Assembly (NCBI RefSeq): GCF_021130785.1 | Contig: NC_060213.1 | Location: 95,658,501 to 95,722,500 of the forward strand | Length of the DNA: 64,000 bases | Reading direction: 5' to 3' | DNA from: Homalodisca vitripennis | Taxonomy: Eukaryota; Arthropoda; Insecta; Hemiptera; Cicadellidae | Part shown: piece after piece, positions 36,457-51,624 of the stretch | Layout: every line of letters starts with the position of its first letter | How positions within the stretch are numbered: position 1 is the stretch's first letter | Position numbers and translations under genes: made by a program | The notes under the pieces: generated by a model | Told to the model about the DNA's origin: nothing | Seen by the model: the letters and a program-made list of their open reading frames with translations, nothing else | The model's database searches: none

Positions 36457-36459
<3 letters not shown>
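36138..36459 (+). repeat. 252-bp tRNA-containing unit, 1.3 copies
   Basis: The block starts inside the T arm of one tRNA-like copy (GGCGGAGCA at 36142) and runs through its flank into a complete second copy. The repeat distance is again 252 bp (36141 to 36393). Flanking blocks match those at 25 kb with a few changes. It ends at CCATTTATACT where an (AT)n tract begins, the same point in the unit at which the 25-kb array starts after its (AT)n. Confidence 0.85.
36333..36403 (+). tRNA. tRNA-like gene 3 (nominal anticodon GGC), probably a pseudo-tRNA
   Basis: Third copy, about 11 kb from the others. The anticodon loop is CCGGCAA (nominal GGC, alanine), again with C33. The acceptor starts CGCTCTG. 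Box A has one change (AATCGTAGC) and box B reads GGTTTCGACTCC with an extra T. The flanking arms persist (TGAATCGGAAAAAGT and ACTTTTTGTGATTCA). Box damage suggests this copy is less likely to be transcribed than the two at 25 kb. Confidence 0.55.

Positions 36460-36518
<59 letters not shown>
36460..36518. repeat. (AT)n microsatellite
   Basis: About 58 bp of AT directly joined to the end of the tRNA-containing unit. Confidence 0.95.
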
Positions 36519-36522
<4 letters not shown>

Positions 36523-36524
36523 AG

Positions 36525-37755
36525 GAAATGTGTATACTGTATGTATTATACTACTATGTTATCCTTAAAGCCAAATGGATAATCACTCTCCAAACAAACA
36601 AGTAAGTTTTCCTATTATTACTTGCAAAATCTTTACTATTAACTTTGCATTTACCTCAACGTCTTGTTTACTTTGTTAAATTATAAAGATACATTATGTT
36701 TGTCTTAGTTGTATAGGAAATTCAGCCAAATATACCCTAAGTTTATTTATGCTCTTTTAGACTTATATGTGGATTAGATTGATGCCATTTTTGTAACTGA
36801 GACTTGAACTTATTTTCAGGCGTTTTTAAGGTGTTAATATAGTGTCTTCTACAATATGTTCATAGTGTAAAGAAAATTATTTCTTGAAACTTTGACATCG
36901 ACGTCAGGTAAACAAGAAACAATCAGACCCTCCTAGTCAAGGGTTCTGAAACGTGATCAACTAGGCGACTAAAAGAAGGTAGTCTTAGAAACGTTTTGGA
37001 ACATCCATGTTATTACCAGAACCTCTGTATTTTCATTGGTATGACAAAATCTTTCTTTTATTCAAGTTTTTTTACGAGATTAGAAAGGTACAAGTTAAGG
37101 CAAGATTTGCTACTTTTGAGAAACAATCTTAATCCTATGCTTATTCTTGTAAAACCTACCCTACATAATTGTTAGTAACGCCAAATTCAGAGCATAAAGC
37201 TTTATATGTGTAATCAAACCAGCAATGTGTTCGTCTTGTAATGGTATTAAGATAATAATTGAAACTGTCTATTGTAAACCGTAACAAGATATGACCGTAA
37301 AAGTTAGGTTGAAATAACCATCTCCTGTATCATAGCACAGTATTTCACGAAATGCTGCACCTCGGATGTGCATTCTTCCGTATCCAATTACTTCCGCTGC
37401 AATTCCTTTATATTACATAACCCTACCGAGCAGTTGTCCAGACAACCGTAGTGTAAAGCCAATAGTCCAGGTTCCAGTCCTAGTCACAGCAGGAGTTATT
37501 TTAACCCTCCCGGATTACGTCCCACTGGTTTCTAAAGCAGTAAAAATCCCATCTTGTTTTTAAAAGTTTTGTAATGTTAATTGAAGAGACTGCTATATGT
37601 AATCAACAATTAGTTATTTTCTTTGTAAACGCTGTATTAGGGCAGCACGACCACATGTTTAATTAATTTAACGTCTATTTTCTGTTTACATGTATTGAGT
37701 GAAAGCATTGAGTAACTTGATATTTTGCATGAAGCCTAATTGCATTTCAGTACTA
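36525..37755. other. AT-rich non-coding stretch
   Basis: The frame 37366-37563 (65 codons) is slightly GC-richer than its surroundings but shows no motif. Nothing else supported. Confidence 0.45.
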
Positions 37756-37761
37756 CAGCCG

Positions 37762-37768
37762 TACAGCA

Positions 37769-37816
<48 letters not shown>

Positions 37817-37823
37817 TGCTGTA
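37762..37823. repeat. Palindrome with an (AT)n core
   Basis: TACAGCACTAATATA on the left mirrors TATATTAGTGCTGTA on the right, with about 40 bp of AT between. The whole 62 bp is a perfect or nearly perfect palindrome. Confidence 0.9.
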
Positions 37824-37829
37824 TATGTT

Positions 37830-42759
<4,930 letters not shown>

Positions 42760-45470
42760 CGTACGAGTATTTCATTCATATGTACATTCTGACCACACCT
42801 ACATCATAGTGGGGTAGCTGGAGTTTAGGAGCGGTTTGGCAACACTGCCTTAATCTTAATCGGAGCATTTTTGTGCGGAGTACTATAGAAGTATTTTTTT
42901 TAGTTTTAAATGTCTTATAATACAACCTCTATTACAAAAAACAAGTTCTCATTTTTTTCTAATTTAAATCCCTTACATATAAACCCTAATTCTACACATG
43001 AGTGATAGTACATTAATTAATATACTCCAGTTTAATTTAATAAAAACGCATGTTTATCGGCGCTGTATTGATTTCAGAAATGAGGTACTATTACAGTGAC
43101 GAGTAACTTACAATCCGGTATAATCTGTGACAGAGGTAACTACAGAGTAGCCTCGTTTTCAATAAAACGGGCTGTGAACTAAAACCTCCTGTTGAGTGGT
43201 TCTGACGACAGTAGAAAAGTAATTCATTTAGGCAGACTCTGTGTTATAATTAATTATAGAGGGCTAATAACATCGTCTTTACATTCAGTGAATGTGGCAT
43301 AGAAAGTGGTGCTCATGAAAATATAGTCTTATACATCCCATACCCATACTCCGAAAGACTCAACGGTTCCCAACTAAGGGTAATCACGGCAGCTTGGAAC
43401 ACGAAATTTTAACTTCACATCCATTCCATTCTGATAATTAGGTAAATACTGGGTGTTAATGTTTTGTATAATATATATTTTCCATCAACTTAATTATAAT
43501 ATTTTGAAGTTTCATACAACCTAATAGCAAATGTAATGCTATTTCTAAATTCCAAGCAGGGAAACGGGTTTTTTAATTTTTGCTTGCCATGGCGATGTCT
43601 TAAAGAAGGTTGAAAGCAGTCTCACAACAGATTCTCCTTGGCTTTTTCTGTCCTTGTTAAGACAATGTAAGATTAATGGAGAAATTAAGTTGAAATGGCT
43701 ACAGAACTGCTATGAGATTTTGCAAAATAATTCAACTATATGCAAGTGATAAATCTAAACAGTGTGAAAAATGATACGGTTTGAATCAGTTTTGCCTCAC
43801 CTCTACAGATGTAGATTGTGGGAGATTTTGCATTAGTGGAATTTTCTGCTAATAGACAGAATTAACTGTACATGCCCACTATAAGTGTACACAATTAAAG
43901 TGATACAACAAGTTAATATACCATACCAATCATACCATACCATACACCAACCATTAAGTAACCCGCCTTTAAAATTTTAAGTCATCCCCACTCGTAGTTT
44001 ATGTCAACACCATAAATAAACTTCGTTTCATCATAACTATAATATTATCTATACCCACTCCATAGGTAAATTCAATTCGGCCTTGTTTGCCTGTTTTTCA
44101 GCATTCGCAATTCAAATAAGTAACTTTATTGCATTTGTTGATAAGAGTGATAAAAATGTCATAAGATTAAACTTCAAATATAGCCTACTATGTTGTATAA
44201 TGTGTATTTTCTGTTTGTACCGTTGCCAGAATGGTTACACTTAAGAAAGATGTGTCCTTAAGTGATAATGGACTTACCATTTTCATAGTCAAATACGGGT
44301 AGCAGAAGTAAAATTTGACACCAACATTCTACGCTTTAAAGCACCTCGTTCGACACATACCATGTATAAAGTCAAACTTAAATGGGATTACCTCATCAGC
44401 AAATGGATTCGGCTAACATTTCAATATAACAATAATTTGTTTTAATAACAGACCCTTCACTTTGCTTGTTAAACAATTTAAAAATGTTTGTTTTCATTTT
44501 TAAATCTTGTTGTATAATATTAATCCAGCGCTGCATCACACCATATAATATATTCCCGTCACAGCGAGAGTATCACCAACACAGAGGTTACTTCAAACGC
44601 TGAAAACAAACAAAGAGAGATACCGCTTGGTTACCAATACGATTACAAGTATCGTGCTTGGCCTGCAAAAATAATGGGTCCTGCTTGTTTTACATGTTTC
44701 CATTCCTAATCAAGGAAGAAAAATAATAAAATTGCTATATAAAAGGTAATAAATTTTATATTTAAGGTAATCATATTGCACTTAATGTCAGTTTTATACT
44801 ACACATAAATTAGGTAACCATTTAAAATCCAAAAGGGTTTTGTTGTAGGGCATATAATTTTTGGCCGTACATTAGTGAAGCCTACTGTATCTATGGAGGA
44901 ACAGAATATTTCTGTATACATAAGTCGAAAATTCACTGGCCTGTCGAATTTTAATATATTATGAAGCTTGATTTCTGTATAAACACCTAGAAAACACATC
45001 CAAATTTGTGATTTTGTTTAAATCCATGGTGAGATTATTTCATTAAATTTGGCTGAGAGTTTACGAACGTGTTTGAATTGTTCTTTTGAGTAGCAGAATA
45101 AATCAATTTCAAAACAAATTAAGTACCATCATTGTATGAAGTGACTTAGTAACTGGTTTAGTTTAAACATCCGAAAGATATATCCAGAAATAATAGGTCA
45201 GGATTCGTTGTTCAGAAGAGTTTTACTTGCCTAGATTAGGGATAGAGAGTGACTACTTCACAATTTTCACCAATTTAACATTAAATTTTGACGGTTATCA
45301 CTTCCTTTCATTCCGACTACAAGCCCGCCACAAATGTGACAATGCTGCTAGTTTCACTCAAATCATAAATTTGAATATATTACATAATAACACATGTAGC
45401 CTAACTATCCGTAAGTTATCAGTGGGTTGGCAAATTTTTTTTTCTATCATTTGCCAAAGGGATGTAAAAA
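42760..45470. other. AT-rich non-coding stretch
   Basis: No gene recognised. A short pentanucleotide (ATACC)-type run lies at 43918-43949. Slightly GC-richer patches at 43,130-43,220 and 44,560-44,680 contain no motif. The frame 45227-45544 is extended by the 46-bp duplication that follows and is not supported. Confidence 0.45.
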
Positions 45471-45476
45471 TACCTT

Positions 45477-45556
45477 TTCAGGACGATTGTCTGTCTGACT
45501 GTCCACATTTTATAAATAAATGTTCAGGACGATTGTCTGTCTGACTGTCCACATGT
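45477..45556. repeat. 46-bp tandem duplication
   Basis: TTCAGGACGATTGTCTGTCT followed by GACTGTCCACAT occurs at 45477 and again at 45523, identical over 32 bp and separated by a TTTATAAATAAATG spacer. The lack of divergence points to a recent event. Confidence 0.9.
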
Positions 45557-45559
45557 TAT

Positions 45560-46800
45560 ATTACGAATTGAAATTATCTATTGACTTGAATGTTTTCGTG
45601 TAGCCTCAACGAAACCTCTTAAGCGCTACGTGGTGTGGAGATATGCTATCGCTAACAACACCACGATAATGGAGGAACATAAACAAGGAACTTGTGTTAT
45701 AGCTTTTGTATGTTACTAGTTCATGGTTGGCATAAAATGTGTCGCATATATTGAGAGCTCTTGAATAAACTTACTGTCTCAATTCCATGTTCTAAAAGCC
45801 ATGATATTGTCTCTTCAGGTGAAAGAAAAGGCTTATCCTGAATATCTCCGATTGATATTTTGTAGCAACGTGAAACAACACGAGATCTAAAATAAAATGG
45901 GAAACCTTGGGTTAAAATGTGAGAGAATTAGATGAAGGAATAGATAGGGTTACGTTTAACCTCATAACTAAAAGTATAAGTATCAGTTTATTATTTAGAC
46001 AAACATAATACTCCGTTGTCGAAGTGGGTTGACAAGTTTGAGAGAGGCAACATTTTTTCTACCTCTTGGATTAACTAATTTATTTAGGAACTGGTTCTGG
46101 TGATATCCATAGTAATCTTTTATTTAATAGTGAACGAAATTTAAATGGTCTATTGGTTACACCGTAAGATCTTTGTTCAGATTTTTCTAAAGTGCAGTTA
46201 ATTACTTTAATGACATATACTGAGAATATGACAGAGCAAAATTCTATCTTGTCGAGAGGTTTAAATTATTTTAGTTTCACGTTCCGCCTTTGGAGATTGG
46301 TAAGGCTTTAGAAAATGTCAGTATTTCAAATAGTTACCGGCTTCGAGGGATGAGGCAGATGATGATTAAAATTTTACGTAAGAAGTCACAAGCAGCCTAT
46401 CGTGATCTCTAAAAATGTAAAGCAATAATCGAGAGAGCCAGTAAAATCTAATAAAATGTTCAGCTTACATTTTTTTACTAGCCGTTCTTGCAGCGATTAG
46501 GTATGTCTATCTCAGAATATGTTCTAAATATCTCTTAGAAGCAGTTGGCAATAACTATGCTAGATAAAGCAGCTGTAAATGTTCTTAAATATTAGAAGTA
46601 TTTTTCTTAGTATCATAAAGAAATAAACACGAAAATAATTTCATTGTTAATGTACTTTTAAATATATATATTTACCAAATATTAAGTATTAGATACAAAA
46701 GATAAAGTTACTATCTAACTTTAAAAAAATGTAAAGACTGTTATGAAAACAAACTTATCTTTTTGGAAGTAAACTTTTCCGATTTGTCCCTTCTCCGATA
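45560..46800. other. AT-rich non-coding stretch
   Basis: Nothing supported. Confidence 0.5.
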
Positions 46801-46802
46801 TA

Positions 46803-46804
<2 letters not shown>

Positions 46805-46852
<48 letters not shown>
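46805..46852. repeat. (AT)n microsatellite
   Basis: About 48 bp of AT alternation. Confidence 0.95.
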
Positions 46853-46855
<3 letters not shown>

Positions 46856-47198
46856 TGATTGAAAGACAATGCAAAATCACATTTTGAACAAAACAATATA
46901 TACTACCAAAAATGAAGTAAATTATAATTGCCACAAATATACACTTTGAAGTATTTTATTGATTGTGGCAACGAAGATAAACTCAATATTGGCGTCGAAA
47001 ATTTAATTTACTCGTAAAAGTACGAAATTTGCATTATATATTTTAATGTCTTACTTAATAGTTTATCTATTAAGTTTTAGACAGCTTTAGTGATACATCC
47101 ACCTTATTACCTCATATATTTTGTAATTTATGACAATTTTACTTAAAATAATATCCATTTTCAACTACTAGACTCATGCCTTTATGTGTTTGGCTTAC

Positions 47199-47346
47199 CT
47201 GAAAACTGACAGGTGAAAAGTACAGACCGGAACAAACGCGATGGTAGGCTAGCAGTTGACAGCTTAGGGATGAGTGCCTGTCATCGGCCGCAACACGCAA
47301 AGGTTGATCAGCTGATGTCTATCAATAATTCAGCCGACTGTGAAAT
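47199..47346 (-). other. Candidate non-coding first exon, minus strand
   Basis: On the minus strand this block starts at a TCATTT initiator (A at 47346) and ends in a strong donor, TTTTCAG|GTAAGCC, with GT at 47198-47197. It is 148 nt, GC-richer than its flanks and has several CpGs. No start codon with a usable frame is present, so it would be 5' UTR. The plus-strand frame 47213-47419 covers the same block but has no ATG-proximal or splice support. A matching second exon was not found further left. Confidence 0.35.
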
Positions 47347-47382
47347 GACGATATGTCAGGTGTCATGCGAACGCTTTATACT
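47340..47382 (-). promoter_or_regulatory. Candidate TATA promoter, minus strand
   Basis: TATAAAG at 47380-47374 and a full match to the TCAKTY initiator at 47348-47343 are 34 bp apart, slightly longer than the usual 30-31. Confidence 0.33.
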
Positions 47383-47419
47383 TTTAAGCTCTTTCTTTTC
47401 TTATAATGTATATTATTAA

Positions 47420-47940
47420 TCCTATAAAAAAATGAATCGCTAAATGCGTTGCTAAGGACTGATCTTGAGAACAGTTGGACTAATTAGGCTAAATCCTAAA
47501 TTTAATATTCCTTGAAGGCCCAGGAAATTTATAGGAAGAGAAACATCAGGTAATTTTCCTAAAGCACTAGAATTTGAAAAAATAATAATGATATTCATGT
47601 TTTACCATGCAAAAAAACTCAAACTAATCAGCTGGTAACACTTTTAATCCTTCTTTGAAATTTCAGAAGAAAGAGACCGAAACGTTTGTTAACATTTTAG
47701 TGTTATAAAACATTAAGGAAACAGTTCTTGATTATTAGTGTCAAACAGACATTTGGATACCCTATAACGTTTCAAAGGACGAATCAAAAACATATAATAA
47801 TGTTGAAATATATTATTATAGTATTTTTTACAGACCATAAGAAACCCGTTATATAACCTACTTTAATGAATAAGTTGGGAATGATAACACATAAAGTAAT
47901 GAATACTGGTTAGCTTTTTTGACATTGAAATCTCATCTCT
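47420..47940. other. AT-rich non-coding stretch
   Basis: Nothing supported. Confidence 0.5.
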
Positions 47941-48760
47941 CTCCGACATACGCAGTCGAGTCGCACGAGGTCATGACTTGTGATAAGCACTATTTTATAT
48001 CGTCGTGTACACACGAGTTCGACCACAGTTGCAGAGGTATGCGATTTGTGTAACTGTCACATCCGTCTCCGACATACGCGGTCGAATCTCATGGGCTCGT
48101 GACTGGAGATAATCACGGTTTTATATCGTCGTGTACACACGAGTTCGACCGCAGTTGCAGAGGTATGCGATTTGTGTAACTGTCACATCCGTCTCCGACA
48201 TACGCGGTCGAATCTCATGGGCTCGTGACTGGAGATAATCACGGTTTTATATCGTCGTGTACACACGAGTTCGACCGCAGTTGCAGAGGTATGCGATTTG
48301 TGTAACTGTCGCATCCGCCTCCGACATACGCGGTCGAATCTCATGGGCTCATGACTGGAGATAATCACTGTTTTATATCGTCGTGTACACACGAGTTCGA
48401 CCGCAGTTGCAGAGGTATGCGATTTGTGTAACTGTCACATCCGTCTCCGACATACGCGGTCGAATCTCATGGCCTCATGACTGGAGATAATCACGGTTTT
48501 ATATCGTCGTGTACACATGAGTTCGACCGCAGTTGCAGAGGTATGCGATTTGTGTAACTGTCGCATCCGCCTCCGACATACGCGGTCGAATCTCATGGGC
48601 TCGTGACTGGAGATAATCACGGTTTTATATCGTCGTGTACACACGAGTTCGACCGCAGTTGCAGAGGTATGCGATTTGTGTAACTGTCGCATCCGCCTCC
48701 GACATACGCGGTCGAATCTCATGGGCTCGTGACTGGAGATAATCACAGTTTTATATCGGA
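47941..48760. repeat. 126-bp satellite array, 6.5 units
   Basis: Units begin with CTCCGACATACGC at 47941, 48067, 48193, 48319, 48445, 48571 and 48697; every step is exactly 126 bp. The first unit is the most diverged, the others differ at a few sites, and the last stops after TTTATATCG at about 48760. The array is much richer in C, G and CpG than its surroundings. Because 126 is divisible by 3, a 42-codon frame stays open on the minus strand across units unless a junction carries TGA. That explains the minus frames 48183-48392 and 48435-48809. I see no evidence that it is translated. Confidence 0.95.
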
Positions 48761-48772
48761 GGGTACATAAGT

Positions 48773-49000
48773 AATAAGTTGTAGAAGACTGCCGTTTATG
48801 GCAGTGCAACCTATTCTAGGGGTCGTACTAGAAGACGCTTATGAAAGAAGTCCAGAGCCTACAAGGATAGTTATTTATCAAAATAGTGAGTTGTAGTGGA
48901 CCACCTTGCACGGCAATCCAGTCTACTGTCGTATCCTAGTAGACGACGGAACCGCTTATGACAGCAGTCCAGAGCATATAAGGATTACCAAAGATCAAAT
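48773..49000. repeat. Diverged 114-bp tandem duplication next to the satellite
   Basis: Two blocks start AGTTGTAG (48778, 48889) and share GCTTATGA, AGTCCAGAGC and ATAAGGAT or a close variant, ending in ATCAAA. Identity is about two thirds by eye. They are unrelated to the 126-bp unit in sequence. Confidence 0.6.
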
Positions 49001-49004
49001 TTGC

Positions 49005-50705
49005 AATTCAGATATAGTTATAGTAAACAATCTACTATAATTCTAAATAATAGTTTAGATATAACCATCCTTAAATGCAATCTAAAGTCTTGACGGGAAA
49101 TTAAACGATAGAACCGCTTAATAATTATCTAACCGGTTATTAAATATTTAATTATCTTTGATTCTGCTAGTAATAAAATAGTATTTAAATAGTTGCTAGT
49201 GTTTAACGACTACACTCGTTAAAACCTCTAAACGTAATAAAACCACAATCTACAATCCAAGCGAGATTGTATACAATTACCGACTCGCTAATCTTTCTGT
49301 CTTGCCGATAACTCTCTTTTGGTCTAAGACTGGACTGGTTGTGTAAAGTGCAACGAATTATACTACAAGTGTAATTCGTAGTGCCTCATGGCGGCTTGTC
49401 CAAGTACAACTGGGGTCGCGTCACGGCCGTTTTTTCTAGGGTAGTACCGTTAAATAATTCTTGATAGAATTTATTGATCGTTTATATAAATATTTTATTG
49501 AGAAATAGCGCCCTTAAATTTGTTTCCACAATTGACAATACATTGTAATTGGCAAGTGATATATCTATTCATTTAGACTACAGTGAATAACTGCTGAGTA
49601 ACCAGACTGAGCTCGTTTGTCGCCTTTGTGTCTCTAAAGTCAAAACGATGAAAGAAGTTTGTCTCGAAAGCTATCGTTTCGAAATTTTATAGAATCTCTT
49701 GATACTGACATCCAGTCCCGATGCCAGGGATTAATCTCTACCAGTAACAAATTTCTGATACTGCACTAGCGTTGGATGAATGGAACTAAACTCAATATTA
49801 GTAAATCAAGGTATTATCCATTATTGTAAAAGGCAGTTATGAAATATACTGTAGAGAACAGTTCTAGAAATGTTTTAAAACATAATTTAACAGGACAGTT
49901 CAACAAGCTGTCATAAGGATCGAGTGTGCTATTAATTGAAACGGAATAATAACTTGAATACCAACTCTTGAATAATCGAATTCATCATAGGATGGTTTAG
50001 TCATGCAATCTCCAACTACTGACATATTTACGATCAAAGTTGAGAATATTTATGAAAGAACTATTGTGCTGCACATAGAAGCTAAATTGACGACATAAAG
50101 TTCAAAATTGGCCATACATCACCTTACAGGCAACTGTCAGCACACAAAGCTTTAGGGACTTAAGCTAAAGTTGAAGACAGAGTAATGATCTATCGCTACC
50201 TCTTGATATTTTAGAATTCCTGTCATATTTATCTCTGAAAAACTACTTTATATTTCCAATACAGTCATAATGAAAAGTAAATATTTGACGATTCGGAATA
50301 AATTATTTAATTTCGTTAAATAAATTTATATTTCCCTTCCTTCCAATATTGTTTATTTGCTTTCGTCTATAACATGCAATCAAATGATAACATCTTAGTG
50401 ATTATTTTCATGCCACTTGCACTTATTGTATTGTAGATTTTTCCACACGCAATATTCCATATCGTGGTGTCAATACGAGACACATATATAAATGAAAAGT
50501 CATTAGGTGTATGCAGCACAGTGTATTATAGTCTAAGAAAAAAGCCAATTTGTAATCTACACGCTAGTTATTTTTATTAACTCAATAAAAGAATTTATCT
50601 TTTTTTTGCACAAAAACCGATTGTCGGTTGTGCTTATTTTAGTGGGCGTCAAAATTAGATGGTATTAAAAGGGATGAATGTTATTGTTTCTTTCCGATTA
50701 TATGT
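49005..50705. other. AT-rich non-coding stretch
   Basis: No gene recognised. At about 49,352-49,382 ACGAATTA and TAATTCGT form a short hairpin, followed by a GC-rich patch to 49,435. Nothing further supported. Confidence 0.45.
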
Positions 50706-50707
50706 AT

Positions 50708-50709
<2 letters not shown>

Positions 50710-50774
<65 letters not shown>

Positions 50775-50776
50775 TA
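50710..50776. repeat. (TA)n microsatellite
   Basis: About 60 bp of TA with a TACATATA end. Confidence 0.95.
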
Positions 50777-51002
50777 ATACAAGATTCATATATTTCAAAT
50801 CGACTACGAGACTAAAAAATTATATTTATATTAACAGTAATCTAGACAAGGAGTCTGGGATTCATTAATTTAAGGATTTGTATATGGTTAGTTAAAGATG
50901 TTTAATAATTTATTTAAGTGCCAAACTGTTGGTGTTAAATACGTTAAGGTATGCAAAGTATGATTTTAAAGAAAAAAAAGTAATGTTTATCACATAGGTA
51001 CA

Positions 51003-51028
51003 TATGTGATACTTAGAAGTATCACATA
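51003..51028. repeat. 26-bp perfect hairpin
   Basis: Arms TATGTGATACTT and AAGTATCACATA are separated by AG. It lies inside the minus frame 50910-51230, which has no other support. Confidence 0.9.
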
Positions 51029-51244
51029 CCTCCCAACTGTGACCTCCTTGAAAATTAGGTTTAGTGCTTATACAGTGAATACAGGCTCTTACTATTGAGA
51101 TATAACACAAAAATCTAATTTTCAATCGATAAAGTCCTATATTATCCATGAAAGAGACAAAGTACATTTTCATACACTTGACGTGAAATATAGCCTTTAT
51201 AAGACGCATACATCTCTGTGCGTTTTGCACAACGATTAATTCCC

Positions 51245-51619
51245 AGAAGAGCGATATACAGTTGGATTATCATAAATGAAACATCATAAAAAAGATGCCA
51301 GCTGAGTTACAGAATCTAGCTGCGCATTCTTTTATTATTCCGTTATTGTGGAGATGATTTTTGGGAACATTTTTCACATCGTTACATGCCAGGAGCATAC
51401 AAAGCTTTTGTTATCTTCACGTATACAATTTTAAATCATAAAGTTAAATGATATTGTATGCTTTGTATGCTCCTGGCATGTAACGATGTGGAAATGTTCC
51501 CAAAAATCATCTCCACAATAACGGAATAATAAAAGAATGCGCAGCTAGATTCTATAACTCAGCTGGCATCTTTTTTATGATGTTTCATTTATGATAATCC
51601 AACTGTATATCGCTCTTCT
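51245..51619. repeat. Near-perfect 375-bp palindrome (foldback element or hairpin locus)
   Basis: The left arm 51245-51405 begins AGAAGAGCGATATACAGTTG. The right arm 51460-51619 is its reverse complement, with two substitutions and a 1-bp indel over 160 bp; the spacer is 54 bp. Such similarity means a recent origin or active gene conversion. No clear target duplication flanks it (CCC on the left, ATA on the right) and there is no frame. Candidates are a MITE with long inverted repeats, an inverted duplication, or a hairpin-RNA locus. All that is seen directly is the palindrome. Confidence 0.95.
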
Positions 51620-51624
51620 ATATA

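Noticed and set aside
45227..45544. 105-codon plus frame as a gene
   Set aside because: Its last third is created by the 46-bp duplication, and the rest shows no motif.
47941..48760. Regular array considered as a CRISPR
   Set aside because: Units are contiguous 126-bp satellite repeats with no unique spacers, and the window is eukaryotic.
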